64,000 bases of DNA from Opisthorchis felineus. Taxonomy: Eukaryota > Platyhelminthes > Trematoda > Opisthorchiida > Opisthorchiidae. Below, one piece after another: positions 12,101 to 27,100 of the stretch. The first letter of the stretch is position 1; each line of letters begins with the position of its first letter. Below the pieces are notes generated by a model. That model was not told the origin of the DNA and made no database searches. It was given only the letters and a program-made list of their open reading frames with translations. Location: NCBI GenBank assembly GCA_004794785.1, contig SJOL01001151.1, positions 1 to 64,000 of the forward strand. Reading direction: 5' to 3'. The translations under genes and the position numbers were made by a program.

Positions 12101-15100
12101 CGCTTAGACAGTCTTATAGACGACAGTTTACACGAAACCTGTGCATGAATAGGGGAGTGTGCGGGAACCGGAAATCTCAACGTATGAAGGATGTTATTAT
12201 AACAGGGAACGCCAGGAAGCTGTTTTTTTCGTTTGAACCATCCATCTCCAGGCTGGGTGCCCCACCCAAGTGTGTAGGTGTCTGCTTTTGTTCCTCGCTG
12301 AAAGCTCCTGGCTTGGGTTGCCGGGTTATGCGTTTGTATTCTTTACTACTTCAAACTTAGTTTCACGCGCATTATACTCAGTTGTACTGTCCTTTAATAG
12401 GCCATATGCTTTACTGATTTTGCTATTAGATGTATTGCATGTGTATAGGGTCCAGGCCCGTGGGATCCCCGTATGCTTCGTCACTGATGCCTCTAATTCA
12501 GATTGTACCAGAATTGAGGAATGTTCTGATCCTGCCACTGTACAAAGGAAAAGGAAGCAATACTTCGCCTGACAATTTCAGAAACGACAGTATGCTGAGC
12601 TGTGCGGGCAAGCTTCTGATACTGGTGCCTGACCACTGACGGCTGAACTAACCGTCATACACATCCCTGAAGAACTGTGAATTCCATTTCGGTCGTAGCA
12701 CAATAAACCTGATGTCTGGTGCCTCATAACTTCAGAAAAAAAACAGTAGAAAACAGTAGAAAAAACAGTAGAACTACTGTGTGCTCTCTTAATAGACTTT
12801 GACTCCGTCAACCCAAAAGTGTTTGGACAGTTCTTTCCATATACGGTTGTCCCTCAGTTTATCAGCCTCATCCTACATGACAGAATGACACCCAAGTTGC
12901 AAACGAATGGGTTGACTCCAAGTGAGTTCGTAATTCTCTTTGGAGTAAAACAAGAGTGGATTCTTTCCCCCGTTCTCTTCGGTCTCTATCTAACTGCCGT
13001 CCTGGATGCAGCTTCTGTGAACGAGAATGCTGACTTACATTTAAAGTGTCAGCTCAGTGGACGTCTGTTTAACATCATAGATTTTGGTGAAAACAGTCTG
13101 CTCCGCATTTTCATTGCGATGCTGGTCTTCGGCACGTTAGATGCGAGTCTGAGAGCTTCAAGCTAGATTTCTTCTCGAGTAGGAGTGTATAGACGGCACC
13201 TTCACATTACTTCAAATTCTTCAGCAGCGCCACGCATACCGCCAACCATTTGTTGCAATATTCTTCGCCTTCAAAAAGGACTTTGACTCCGCACATAGGC
13301 TAGCTCTTCTGCTTGGTCGAGGGGGAAGTTTGCAAGTAAATTCCTTGCTCTTTGTTTCCACACCTTTTGAACAGTGAGCAGTCCACGATGAGTGGGGCAT
13401 TCTAGGACTGTCCCCTCTTTCCATTTACGTCCAACTTCGCCATTGGTGTAATCAAGGAATGCAAATTTCAAAGGGCCAAGAATCTTCATATTGAAGTCAC
13501 ACTGTTACAGCTGGACTGTGCGGACGACATTGTCCTGTTTGACAATCGTCAGTCCACCCAGTCTACTGTTCATAGAATTTCGGAAACGGTCCCTTGTTTC
13601 GATATGCAGTTCCAAAGTGCAAACTACCGCTTAAGGGTTTTCGGCTCACCCGTGTCCCTATAAAACTTCAAAGAGACGCACTTGCGCTTGTTGACAGATT
13701 TACTTGTCTGGGCAGTGGTGTAAGCCGTGACTGTATTGTTATACAAGACGGGGCACGCACTACCGAGGTACGACCAACATTTGCGAAGCTGCGTCTTTTC
13801 TGGAGCCATAAGTAAATTTCACCGGAGCTGAAGAGTGGTGTGTACATGCCTTACTTCCTGCAAAAATTGACCCCTTTGATACGGGGACATTAAGCGTGTT
13901 AAGAGGTTTGATCATCGATGTCCTCGCATCACAGCAGACCTTAGCTCGTTGCAGCGTGTTCGCGATTTAGTGGTACGTAAGCGAGCACCTAGTGACAAAT
14001 CAGAATCACTAGAAAACCACGTAAAGCCTTTCAGGTTAAGGTGGTTCGCACACGCACTGTGCTCGCCCAACCACCGTCTACTAAAGAAATCGCTGTTTTC
14101 TATTTTAAGCTTCTTGTTTTTGAGAAATTTGCTCGGGAAAGGCTATAACGTGACAACGGTTGAGATACATGATTCCGATTGAGTGTGGGCAAGAAATCGA
14201 CAAATAAAGGCGTGGGTTTTTGTGAGCGAGTTACAGTGCGAATTCTTACCAGCCATTGGGGAGTATTTTGAGCTCTGAGTATTTTGAGACCATTAACACG
14301 GAACGAGAACGAAAAGTTTGTGGCAAACAGCTAGCCATAAGCGTAAACTTCAGGCTCTCACTTGGGTGGTGAAACTACTTCATCGATTTTCTTTGTGCAC
14401 TGGACATCAAGCTTCTGTAGGTAATTTCATCTTAGCACATCCTTACATCGTTTGGCAATCATGAATCGCACATATTCTTATGCTAGTCACGTCACCCGTT
14501 CTCAATGAATTTCGTTGGTTGAGGGGGGATGCATGCCTTTTAGGATCCTAGTGCTAGCCCTCGCGTCAAAAAATCACCATTTTATCACCAAAAGACCGTC
14601 AGGTGAAACTTTTCTGTCGAAATGTTCATTGAACTGTTTACGGTTTGTTTATGGTTTCACACCGCTCGTCATCCTGTTTCTCTCGAAATTTCTATGCCCA
14701 GAACCTTTTATCGGCTGTCAGTTACCAGGACACTCCTATACGCTCGCAGTTGTGATCCCGAAGCTAGTTGTCTCTAACTGTTTTTCTAAAGCACCACTGA
14801 TGCACTGAGTGGTAGCCAGTGTGTGGTAGATACCACATCTCTCTTCGTATGTCTAATCCGGAAGCTTTCGAATAGACAATTGCTATGAACTGAACCAACT
14901 ACTGAGTAGAATATACTAAAAGCGCGAACTTGCTAGCCGGAAGATGAATAGCTCAGACCTAACCTCAGCATCCCGACTGCTCTTGTCTAGGCTCGGGTAA
15001 CCGGGCAACATCTCAGCCTTCGTACTTCCTTAGGATCAGCATGACAGTTATGCACCGAAAGGATGTTACTGCTGGATGGTTATTATTGTTATTATATTAT

Positions 15101-18100
15101 TATTATTATTATTATTATTATCACTACTATTATTATCGCAGCAGGCCCTATCCATAAATATCTTTACTTCCTTTTTACTTTCCATGAGCCTAGAGTGTCT
15201 ACGTTTACCGTTACCTCCAGTTCATGAATATAAGGGTACCACATTTGCCACCATGTGTACTGCTCCGGTATCCGGTTTCAAAGCTGTTATTCGGGATCAG
15301 TTGTTTGGAAGTCATTGACGCAGGACCTCACCCAGGGAAACGTGTCCTATTTCAATGGTATTCAATCGTTTTTCTTCCTCATATGTGTTGCCACTATCGT
15401 TGGGTTCTAATTTACTTGAGTCTAAAAGCCCTACGTGATCGCTGCTGTAGATCTTGTGGTGAATAATTTCATTCACCTGACATTCTTGTTTCACGTTGAC
15501 ATGGTCGTCTTATTGAGCTCGATTTAGACGCAGCTGACATGGCATAAAACCCTGGATTTCTGAAAATAAAAACGAATTGTGCTGAAAAACTACCCGCTGT
15601 ATCTCGACAGATACACTCATTTTCATATCAATTTGGTTTTGATGGGAGACTCACCTGGAACCCAGCTGGATCTTTTGTTTGTGATTTCCAGGAAGGGCGA
15701 AACCGTTCGTGGGCTGTTGAAGAGTTTTCAGCAACCTTATAAGCAATGCATTACCTCTATATCCGCAGTATGTTCATCCGGAATTTGGAGAGGAATTTGA
15801 ACTCGTGACCTTCAGGATAAGAGTTGAATACTCTATCCATTTAGTCACTGGCACCTGGCCAGTGATGTGATTCAGTTGCGTCTGACGTCGATCAAAAGGC
15901 GGAAACTAGTTCACCTGAAGTTTGGTTCAATTTATCAGTAACCGGATTTTTGTCCGAAACTGTAGCGTTTTCATTCACTTCGATTTCAGCTATGCGCAAC
16001 AGCATTGGGAAGTTGGGAGTCTAGCAAGAAGTGCTAGCCACGCGACTTGCGAAAATGGTCAGGTGACTTGAAGGAGTGGTGGTGAAATGTTTGAGGATGC
16101 TCCTCGGTAGCTTAACCTAATTTGTGCGTCCGACACGGGAGAATCGGAGCGGTAAGGTGGGAACCAAACTGGGTAGCCCAATGAAGAAGCCGATCTCAAC
16201 ATGTAGCTAGAGTACACATTTGCATAAACTCGTCAAGTTTTTACTAAAATCTGTGTACTGAAAAATATTTAACCAGAACGTTCAGAATCTCAACATTCCA
16301 AATTACTTTCATCAGTCGCAGACGTAAAACATTCAGCATTTATAGGTAACGGACATGGTAACAGCGAGTCAGTTATATCGAACGACCAACCGCTCTGATG
16401 AAAGGGTGGTTCGGGTTCAGTTGGACAGATTGCATCAGTAGTTGCTGCTGTTTCACAGAAAGCTAGCAGTTCATAGCAGGGTCAGTCAGGTGGCCTTTTT
16501 CAAAGGTATGTTTGGCAATCGGCGTTCTCCAGTTCGGTCTGGCTGTTGTTGTTGTTGACTTGTTTTGGTGCAAGCACTGTAGCAACTGATTTGGGATATG
16601 TTCCAAAATCCCTTGAGAATGATGTCGATATGCTGATATAGGTTTCACCACAGTTGCAAGTGAACTTATAGATCATACTAAAGGCAGAATGATCACAAAC
16701 TGTGCTAACTATTTTGAAAATTGGGGTGTGGAGGATTCTAGCAGTTAGCCGTATGAGGCGCATACGTATACATTCATAAGCTGGTTCAGAACTGTCACCA
16801 AGGACACCATTCATATTTGTTTAAAATACTACTTTTCAATGTCGCCAACCGTGTCCAGTGAGGACATGTGTACATCCGGGTTGCATTGGAGGATCTAAAA
16901 CTTTGTGTAGCCAATTTCACCCCCCCCCTGGAACATTACATTTAGCGCTGACTCAATGGCGTCGCCTTCGATTCGGTGCAGCGTTCCCTGATACACCCCT
17001 GCAATGTGTGTGGAATTTAGGACGAATCCATGGTCGTTTGTGGAGGTGGATTTACTGCCTGCTGAATCACCTTGGTACGACCAAACATTGTTCTTTTCAC
17101 TTCCATGCGATACCAGCTATGATTTTTGGACATCATGTCCTGCGTCATGTCTTCATCCTCTGCGTCCTCAAACAATTTTTATGGCTACACAACACGGTCC
17201 TCGTTGTCTCGTCGTACACATGTCACCATTCTTACCTCTGATATCGGTGACTGTCTTAGACCACCATTTCAGCTAATTCAACTTCCAAGATATGTGGGCC
17301 TCTTTCCTAAACCTCCATTTCACTTCGCTATCTCGCAAAGCGATTAGGGGGTCGACAGCCACACGATTATCATCTCTTTTAGTATCCGGGTTTCATTTAC
17401 CCACAGCAAATTTATTGTTAAACGTGACTATACTGCGTTCAGATACATATCGTCAGTGCGAAGCCCAGCTGTGCCTGAAACTCACTACTACGAAACATGC
17501 ACTGTACATCGAAAATCACCTCACTCATCTCATCTAGCGAAATCATTTCTTGGCCGTTGCGAATGTAGTTGAATATAACACGTCTATGTTTGGAGTCTAT
17601 CGCCGCAGTTCTTGGTCTACAGTGAACGCAGTCGTGTTGTCGTCAAGGCGAGCATCCCTCCGATGTCTGATTACATTTGTCTCACCTCATTCCAGCTCGT
17701 GTGACTAACTGATTATCGATTATTAACGGACATGTGGTTGTTTGATTCACTTTTTGGATGTTTGCTGTTATACCCACCTTGTGCGTCTGCATCCTGATCG
17801 TCCCCACAGTGTTACAAAGTGAACCCGTAAAGACAATTAAGGAAGACGACCCAGTTTCTGCACACTTCACTTTTAGACCCTTTTTCGGGTTATACAGAGA
17901 GCCTAGGAACTCTCATAATGGTCACATGTGAGCAAATGAATGCAGCGAGTGCCTGCCCTACTGCTGTTCGGTGTCTCCACTTCATATATAGTTTTGCTGT
18001 CCGACCGGAACTTCGAACGGCGTTCGATATTGGAAAGAATGGCTTTCTGTTTAGCGTCTGTCTACAGTTCCCTCTAAGGAAGACTCACTCAGGGGATCGC

Positions 18101-21100
18101 GACAGCGTTCATAAATACGGTTTACTTTGCTGACAGTGTAAAAATCACGCGCCTGGTTTTCGTCCTGTGGAAGGTTTTCATTGCCACGGAAAATAGCATT
18201 TGACGTTTTCTCTCATTTGCGACTATTCAGTGGTATATCTGGTTATGAACATGTAACTTGCTAGGTGACAAGTTGCGACTGCCGCACTGAGCACTGGCAA
18301 TTGTTTTATGCCCGCCCTCAGACAACAAGCAACTGAATTTTTTTGAATGATAAGAACCGGTTGGCTCACTTCGTGGAATTTTGCAGATGAAAACTTCCCT
18401 TCAGAGGAAACTGCGATCTGAATGGTTACCAGTCTGCACAGTCAAATTTCTCAGCACGTGTTTTCGATTTTCCGCTGGCGTCTTGGCTGGAATGCTAAAG
18501 CAGTAGGTACATTTTTCAAATCTTTTGATCGTATGCGTCTGGTTTACGCAACCTTACTCGGTCGTAGTTTTTTGTCTGTTTCAACCGTATAGCTTTCATC
18601 CTGTAAGGGGTGCATTGAATATTTCGGTCGGACCCTGTATTCACTGCTATGATGTGTTGGTGTCTGCTGCTTGCAGACATTTCTGAGGAGTGCACTAAGT
18701 CCTTTCGGGTGATGGCGATTATCTGTGACCGCGATCTTATTTGTATTTGAGAAAATTATAGATGGGTAATAAATAATGATTAATAATAATAATGTTTGGG
18801 AAAACAGCGCATCATTTCAGATTGTTGTTACTAACTGTCGTCTTGGTGGCCAAGAGTTACCCTAAATGGTGAATCAAAAACTGAGTAAAAGGACAACTGA
18901 TAGGAATAAACTTCAGTCGCATCGGTTTCTCCAAGTATGAGAGGCTATAAACAAGGTATCTTATGAATACGATATCCGCACGATTTTCCATATGGATAAT
19001 ACCATGGGGTCACATTTGGCGCAAAACGGGTTAATCGGTATCCTCAACACTAACTCACAAACTGCGTTTATGTGATTGGATGCTCAAATTGTTCGGTAAT
19101 GTACACGTACTAAACTTTAGACAACTCGGCATGAAAATCAAAAGAAAACAGAAGACAGACTCGGTCTGGTCCGGGGATCGCGCAACAACTCCGAAAACTG
19201 TGTCTCAGCCATCTCCCTACTTGTGGCTAAGCTAAACATAGATGGATGCACTGTTTTAATGGGGTTTGAGTTCACCCAAACACGGCACATTTACTAGAGT
19301 CTTCGCGATTAACTAATGTTTCCACGGCTTTGAGAGTAGTGGTAATCATCAGATCGACTTTGGGTACCTGAACCTATCCTCCAGGATGTTGGCGTGGGAC
19401 GCAAACCCCGGAGAAATTCACTTCCTGTTTGTGCCTATTCTGATTTGTCTTGACAACTCCGATTTACTTCGTTATGTTTATGTTCCTCAACTTTCGCTAG
19501 TCACGTGTTGTATACAATATAAACTATCACGGGACGGTCTGTGCCAATATATCCACGTGCTGGATACACTTGTGACCATTTCGATAAAATATCTGGGTTG
19601 TTCTCGTTCCTCCTCTAATGTGAACAATAAAAATTGAACTTCATGTCATCCTGACGTACTGTTCCAATTCCTTAATTTCAAATTTGAAAGTGACAGATGT
19701 TTGCTAGTTTGGCTGGTGTGGGATAACCTAAGCCGCTTTCTTTGTACATTTTCCGCTTAATCGCAGGTGAACGGCTCTCTCAACTTGTTGGCTCAATCCG
19801 TTAGGTGAATCATCATCTGTTGTCGTTCATTCTTCTAACTCTACACACCCTTCTCCCCTTGTGTCACTTTCGTGCCACCTAGACATACTTTCGCACCATC
19901 ATTTTTTGGTGGTTCCACTTCTTGACCACACTCTGGGCGCATTCTGTCTCATTTCAACGAGTGCTTTTCTCAGATGTTGTGTGCACTTGTCGTGCCCGTC
20001 GGAAACTTCTTGGGTTATGTGTGGGCACACTGTTGTCTCCTTCACGGGTGTTCATATGCCAAAACTGGCTGGATCGTGCATGCATCAAACCAAATTTAGA
20101 ATTATCCATTAAACTTAATTAATTTCAGATACATTTCGAACGAGGAAACACCGAAACATACTAGTATGTCTCTTCGGCGGAGCTGATTGACACTAACTGG
20201 TTTCTTGGATTTTCCAATCTTTTAGGGAAAAAGGCAGATGTCGCGTTTGTTCTCGCTACATATTTTGGATGACATGACAATGCGTGTTCCGAGCTTAGGA
20301 TACATTTGTATGTATACCTAAGGTATAGACGGAGGCTTTTCTGCTGTTGGTCTGTATAAGGGAACCAGTTGCTCTCAGCTGGATCATCATGGACGCCTGC
20401 TTTTTATGCTAACTAGACGCACTGGAATAGGTAACATGTATAATGAAACGACAATTATACCGAGAAGGCATAGTCGTGTGTATCACACTTCGGGGGATTC
20501 CCACTGTTTCTTCGTGAGAGAATGACCAGTAGGAACTTCACCCCAAGTTTTCTGCACTGTGTTAATGGAGTTGCATTTGTATTCGTGTTTTTTTCAACAG
20601 GTTCCGTAAGGATGGGGTAGGATTCTCTGCCTGGTCTGGAGTGAATATTTCATATACTCATTACTTTTGTGCTCCGAGCGCAAGACAATCAATCTGCATA
20701 GTGGTCGCCAATCCTCGTCATGAATACCAATAGGAACTGGTTTCTCCACATAGCTGAACCTGAACGAGAACTACTGTGCAATTTTTGTACGAGAACGAAA
20801 ATTTGGTGCCTACAAAATAGTTTCTTTGACTGGAATGTGTCGAATCTTTATCTATTCGCGCCCGATGCATGCTGGGAGTTGCAGTTGAGTCGAGATTATT
20901 CAGCTCGAATACTCGGTTGACCTGAGTGAGACTTAGATTGTTCGGAAATTACGTGTGATAGAACATTCAATAAATCAGGACCTATGCGCTGTCGAAAAGC
21001 CACAGAAACTCCGCAGCTGGCTGTTTATCACATTGATTTGGTGTATGAGCCGAACAAGTATATATTTCACGTTCTAAGGTATTCGGGATATCCACCAGGT

Positions 21101-24100
21101 CTTCAGCTTCCGATATACATGTACCATTCGTTTGAAAAAGGGTTCCCGTTACACAATGAAATCAACCAGTTCACAATGAGGTGACTAGGAAACGGGTTTT
21201 TGGTGAAGCGGAAGGTACTTCACTCAAGGAATGTATCCAGCACTGTGAGCTAAGGTGGCTGGACCATGTGCTACAAATACCGAGTTACCGTCTTCCCAGA
21301 GGAGTATTGTTTTCTGTACGTAATTCGGGTGGTGTAAATCTAGAGGTGGGCCGAATATGACATTGCAAAACGGAATGAAAGGTTGTCACGAGGAGTCCAG
21401 GTTTCTGTTTGCGTTGTTCGCCCTCCAGGATAAGGCCTATTAGCCCTCCTTGTGCTTGGCTGGAAACAATGAACGATATGGCGGTTAATCGATGTCAGTG
21501 GCGTTTATGCTGTCAGCTTCTATCCACATTGCCTGACTTAGTTTCGGAGTTGTAGGCACCTCGGGTATCTGTGACCCTCCTTCTTGTCCTACTTTTTCTA
21601 TTATAAGTCTGTATTCAAATAAATTGACATATTTGTACGGCAGGGAAGCTTTCATTGATAATGACAAATGTTATCAGAGTAGGGACGGTACTCTAAACAC
21701 GCTGAGAGTGTCCTCCGGTGCCCGATCGACCAATTCACTGCGGTTTGTCATTTAGATGGGACATGTTACTGGTTTGGTGTTATGTGGTCTCTAGGCTATG
21801 TCAATTTACTATCATGATCGTATGATACTTGTCTACTTTTCTGCAGTAGTCTATGCTTTCACTTATTCCGGTCACTTATATTTCGTCAGTGTACTTCGAA
21901 ATGTCTTCTTGCTCTCCGTACGTACCAACCTGTCAGATGTAAACCGCATTAAAGTAATCATTGCTAGTCTTTGCTAAGGTTGCCATTCCAGGTCACCTTT
22001 TGAAAAATATACTGGTATTTTACCAATTTTCCTCGATATTTGAAATCCGGCTGGGTACCAGGATTCCACCCCGTACCCGTTAAATTATTATTTTTGCGGC
22101 TTGTAATCAGCGCATTAAACCAAAGTTTTGTGACTGATCTTTTCATCTTTATGGTATTCCACCTCAGACTGGCATGCGCTCAGAACGTTTTTTCACACCT
22201 TATTTGAGTTCCATCTCCGTAGTACCTACAAAGGTGTATCCCTGTAATCCACACACTTCCTGAGATGTCGGCTTCTTGCCTCATCATTAGAGACATATCG
22301 AAAACAGTCAAATCGCTGAAAAAATTTATCAGATCTATCTCACCTTTTAGCGACTTCACTTCCTGAATTCTCTTGTTAGTCATTGGTTGAGTTTATTCGT
22401 TGACGTTTATCATCCTACGGGATTTCATTTCTACTCAGTTTTCAAATTCCGTCCATTACGCCACTAGACTGTCGACCTGAGGACACCGCAGTGGTTGGTG
22501 ACATTGATAGACAGGGCCCGACCATGCAGCTAATTACGCTCCTGCATCATAACCATCACCTTCAAAGTGCAAAGTGTAAAGTGCTGCTACAAGACTGGGT
22601 GGGACCAAACCCAAACCTCATGCTTTCAGACCAGCCAATCGACCTGGTAGATAAATTTTGTTTACCTGGGCAATTGTATTAGTTCCGGTGGACCGGCTGG
22701 AGATGAGATTACTTCTCGGATCGGGAAAGCCAGGAAAGCTTTTGCCAACCTCCAACACCTATGTCGCCGACGTGACACCAGTGTGTCTGTCGAGGGCAGA
22801 GTTGACACTGCGGCAGTGCGATCCATAATGCTTCATGGATCAGAGACGTGGCCTCTACGCGCAGATGACATACGAAAGATTTCAGTGTTTGACCATCGAT
22901 GTCTCCGAAGCATTGGTCGGGTCTGGTGGGAACATCGGACTGGTAATGTTGAGGTACACCCGATGGTCCTAGGAGGAAGGAACTCTCCCGCGACATATGG
23001 ATTAATCACGCTTCAAAGGTTACGTAGCTACCCAGTTCCCGAACAAACTGAACATGCATTCTCCTCCAAGGCTTGGTTGTATGTCCCACACTCCCGTTTT
23101 CCGGTGATCGAAACTGTAGCAGCTGGAACCAATGTGCCTATGGTGCACGGTTTATAGCTGATAAATTAATTGATAATTAATCCGGTATCCTATACAAGAA
23201 ACACCGTCCTCGAACTTGTACACTGTCTGCGTTTGTACTTTTTTTTACTCAGAGATAAGGTTGTGACACATCCGCAAAGTCGTTTCCTCCATCTTTGAAA
23301 GTGCTGAAGGTAAGTATTTTGGACCTGTCGACCGACCACGTTTGAGGCGTTCGGGACGTTCGCGAACACATAACAGACGATGACGTTGAGCTGTCCTATT
23401 GTTTGGCATCCAACCTGATATCGCGTGGGTACCACAAGTGTCAGGGGTTAGGAAACGCCGCCCCGGCCTTTCCAACTCAGAGCGTGATGTTAACTTTCGT
23501 TAGTCCGCGGGTGCTCATGCACCTGCCCAGATAGATGAATCTGTCCAACTTATCGATCGGTCTATCTACAAGTGGGTTTGGTCCCACTCACACACAATTG
23601 CAGGCGTATGGAGTGTGCGGCACCTTCAGCAGAGCTATTTTGGTAATTTAAAACCATTTAAAACAATCTACATTTCTCGAGCGACATTGTCAGCGTATTC
23701 AGTGTCAGTGCTCGTTGGGAAGAATGGAAGAGCTCGAACATTGGTGCTTACTTTTATTCCTTGGACTGTTCATTAATCGGTGTTTGGAGATCTTTCTTCA
23801 TCAAATCGTTTGTTGCGCCAATGAGATCCGCTGATTGTAACGAAATCTACTGTTCCTCCGGGTGGCATGGCTGCTAGGCGCCGAAAGGGTGTTGCAGCTG
23901 AACGATTTTTTATTATGTGTACACATGGATCCTTCAAAGTCATGAACATTAACGAATAGGACGGCACTCTTGTCCTTGCACTCACGAGTCACCTGTCAGT
24001 TGTACAGCCGGTGACCTTGGATGATTTCACTGACGAATAAATGATTGGAGCGACCAAATTAGGGTTATACTTTTTACGACTACTTATGGTGAAGAAAATT

Positions 24101-27100
24101 TACTAATTGGCGTTGAGAACTTTGTCGCTTTTAATAGACTTCCTCGCCCATTCTGAATCGAATGTTTTCTACATATCAATTGCAACATCTGCCTTTTATG
24201 TCAAATTCCTGTAGCTGACCACAACATACCAACTACCAAACAATGTCATTGTGCCCAGCTCAGCACAGCAAGCCGGCAAACTGTTTGACATCCCGGAGAT
24301 TGTCAGTGGTGAGCGAGTTTCATCGCCAAAAACGGTCTTTTCCATTTCCCAGGATTTCAACACAAACAGTTCTTTAATATCAAGTGGTACTTTCAGCAGT
24401 GAGGAGGAAAATCCAACCGGTGTAGCTTTCCGCATGGACTCCTCTTGTGCCACTGCTACGGCTAGTCGTCGGATTTCAGACACTTTTCCGAACGCATCGG
24501 AGACCCTGGGCAACGGGAATAAGAAACAAGTGGTTTTAACCCTATTGGAACGATACAATCTACCGGCAGAGTGCTTGGCGGATCAAGTGACACCGTGCGA
24601 ACCGGTTAAAAAGAAACACAGCTTCAAAGTACACACCTACCTCGGTCCAAACTGGTGCGACTTTTGTACTCATTTTATTTGGGGCCTCGTCGCTCAAGGT
24701 GTCAAGTGTCAAGATTGCGGTTTCCAGGTGAGTATGTGCATGATTCGCTGTCTATTCTCCATTATGGTTCTAAACCCGGTGTTTTTGTCATTAATCGTCA
24801 TTAATTTTTTGATATCTTTTGATATCGCAATCCTGCTTCTCGCAGAACCGATAATGCGTCGTTTTTTGGCTAGACACCGGCTCGTGGTTTTACTTCGCTC
24901 GTTTTTTTTTACGTAGGTGTTCCCACTCGGGCACTTGGACGGGCTTTCCTCGTCTCCAAAACAGTATGAGTTCCTTCCCCCCTCACTAGAAATTATCTAT
25001 CGATGGGTACAATTTTCGTGGCACGGATTTTTTCCAAAGCATTACGTTCGCGAGGAGACGTTTCCCAAAACCAAAGAGGACAAAATTTCTGGTTTTGTGG
25101 GCGGTTCACTTCTTTGGAGGAAAAACTACAGTGTAAATAACTTGTGTCATTGACTCATGAGCCTTGACGATGTATTCTCCCACCGCACTGCCGTGCACTC
25201 TTCGATCGGAATTGATTTAGCCTGTCAAACAATTTAGATTACAATGAGTATACAACATATTCTCTGAGGACCTAATACAGTCACAGCACGGATTGAAGTT
25301 AGTTACTCTGGAACATGTAATGAAATGGGCCACGCTGGCCTGATACCCAGCATGTTCCGATTAATTATCATTGTCCTCATTATTAGATTGGAGTACATCT
25401 TCGTGCATCTCGATCGCTCCTTTCTAGGTTTAGGCAACCTAGCTTTATACCAGTCTGCGTTCTTCCTTCGGGTGGCATGGCAGCAATGCACCAAAAGGAT
25501 GTTGCGGCTGAACGATTATTATTATGTTTATTACGTCCTTGTTATAAAGTATGGTGTTATACGGTTCCTGCTCGTGTATAGCTAGGTGGCACTATACGTT
25601 CTTCAGGATAACAGGGGCTGACGACCGCCGCCGCGCTACAGTGGCGTGCATAAGACGCGAATACGCGACGGCATTGATAATCTAGTGATTTTCAATGCAC
25701 TCGAACTAAATTACTCCATGGCACTCACAATATCTGATAGAAGCAGCTTGATCTGACAGATTCCACTAAAGCTGTGTAGAAGTCGTGCTGTGCGATTGTT
25801 ACTAGTCGCCCCTCCCATGAAAGAGCGGTCCTGTCGATTTACTATCGTGCCCCTTGAAAGGGGGATTCAGACTTCCTGGGCTGAAAATGTACACTTATGC
25901 GAGGATCGATGGTGTCAATTTGTTCGTCTCGTATACTAATGCACCTGGGATCAAAGTCACTCGAGGGGAAGCAGTTCGTCACTAGCCTTTTTCACAGTAC
26001 TTGTGACTGTTCATTGGAATACTGATAGACTGGTTATCCGCTCTACGGGAAAAACGCAGAAACATCTCAATTGTGGGGATTACGCGTTTCTAATTGGGAA
26101 CAATCTTAGGTAGTGGGCGAAAATAAGTAGCCCACTTTAATTGCGTCCAGACTTGAGGCGAACTGTCCAGACGGAGGTAGTGTGGATACAATTTTATGAA
26201 ATCTCCCACTTAAAAAGCAATGTGGACGTGACCCACACTTCTCAAAGCTCAGGCCCGTTTTTATTTTGTGTTTTAGACGGATGTTAGTGCAGTGCATCGG
26301 TCATTCGCAGGTCGTATGATTTATTTCTGTTCACCGTAGTCAACCAATCAGAATCTGGGTTAGGGGGTCGTATCTATTTGATCTTCTGATTGATCTGGAC
26401 CCGTCCAATCTGCATTCCTGTCTTCTTCTTTGGTCTCTGCTGTTCACTGTAATGTAAGGATGTCACCACAGGTATGCTACCAATATGCACAAGATTACTT
26501 AGCGTTGCGTGTCTTTGACATAGGACTTCAAAGATGTATTCTTGGCACGATAGATGGACTGATCACACTGCATAGTTCGCACTGGCTTGGTCACGTGCTC
26601 CGTATGCCAGTTGACTAAATTTTTCGGAAAAACTTTTCGCACAACCATGCGGAGGGTAGAAACGCACCAGCGGAGGTCAAGCAATGACTTGACGTAGAAA
26701 TATGAAAACCGGTACCAACAAATTCAGTTGCGCTGGTCATTGCCGTCTCCTTGGGTCGGTACCCCGAGACCGGATGTATCATGTGTTAGAAACTGACAGA
26801 CGTGGACCAGTGGCGCGCATGCATCCAAGCTGTTGCCTTTAGTGCGTATCTTCCCCTCCCGATCTCACCAATGAAAAGTTCATTGCCACTCCTGAATCCA
26901 CGCATCACATAAATCGGCTACTGTCTTCAATTCGCGGCTATTCACCCCTAATTCCGTAGATCATCGACGCGCGAGACTGTGGCATCCATAATCACTGTAC
27001 AACAAGTATGCGGTTGTTACAACCGAAAGTGATGTTGATGGTGTATTCTTCGCAGACAGTCGTTCTTCATGACCATCTCTCTTGTAAACTTCATGAGAAG

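Larger units (their letters stand above)
9274..24268. other. Chimaerin intron 4 (15 kb), overview
   Basis: Holds family B units, SINEs, a LINE at 12.44-14.11 kb, a Penelope-like nuclease remnant at 16.46-16.81 kb and LINE tails at 21.2 and 22.5-23.2 kb (listed separately). In 9961-10325, 10504-11430, 11760-12440, 14110-14945, 15860-16440, 16830-21225, 21410-22540 and 23190-23845 no gene, RNA or known repeat is seen beyond simple runs such as (GAT)n near 9368 and a G run near 10846. Confidence 0.6.

Noticed and set aside
15076..15140. CRISPR-like or functional repeat array
   Set aside because: It is a simple (TTA)n microsatellite grown from a SINE tail; no spacers.
26057..26107. Possible missing C1 exon: K-H-L-N-C after an AG, with a GTAGTG donor
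   Set aside because: H-x2-C fits, but the 50-bp length is out of phase and the acceptor has no pyrimidine tract. No GT exists at the needed 30-bp length.
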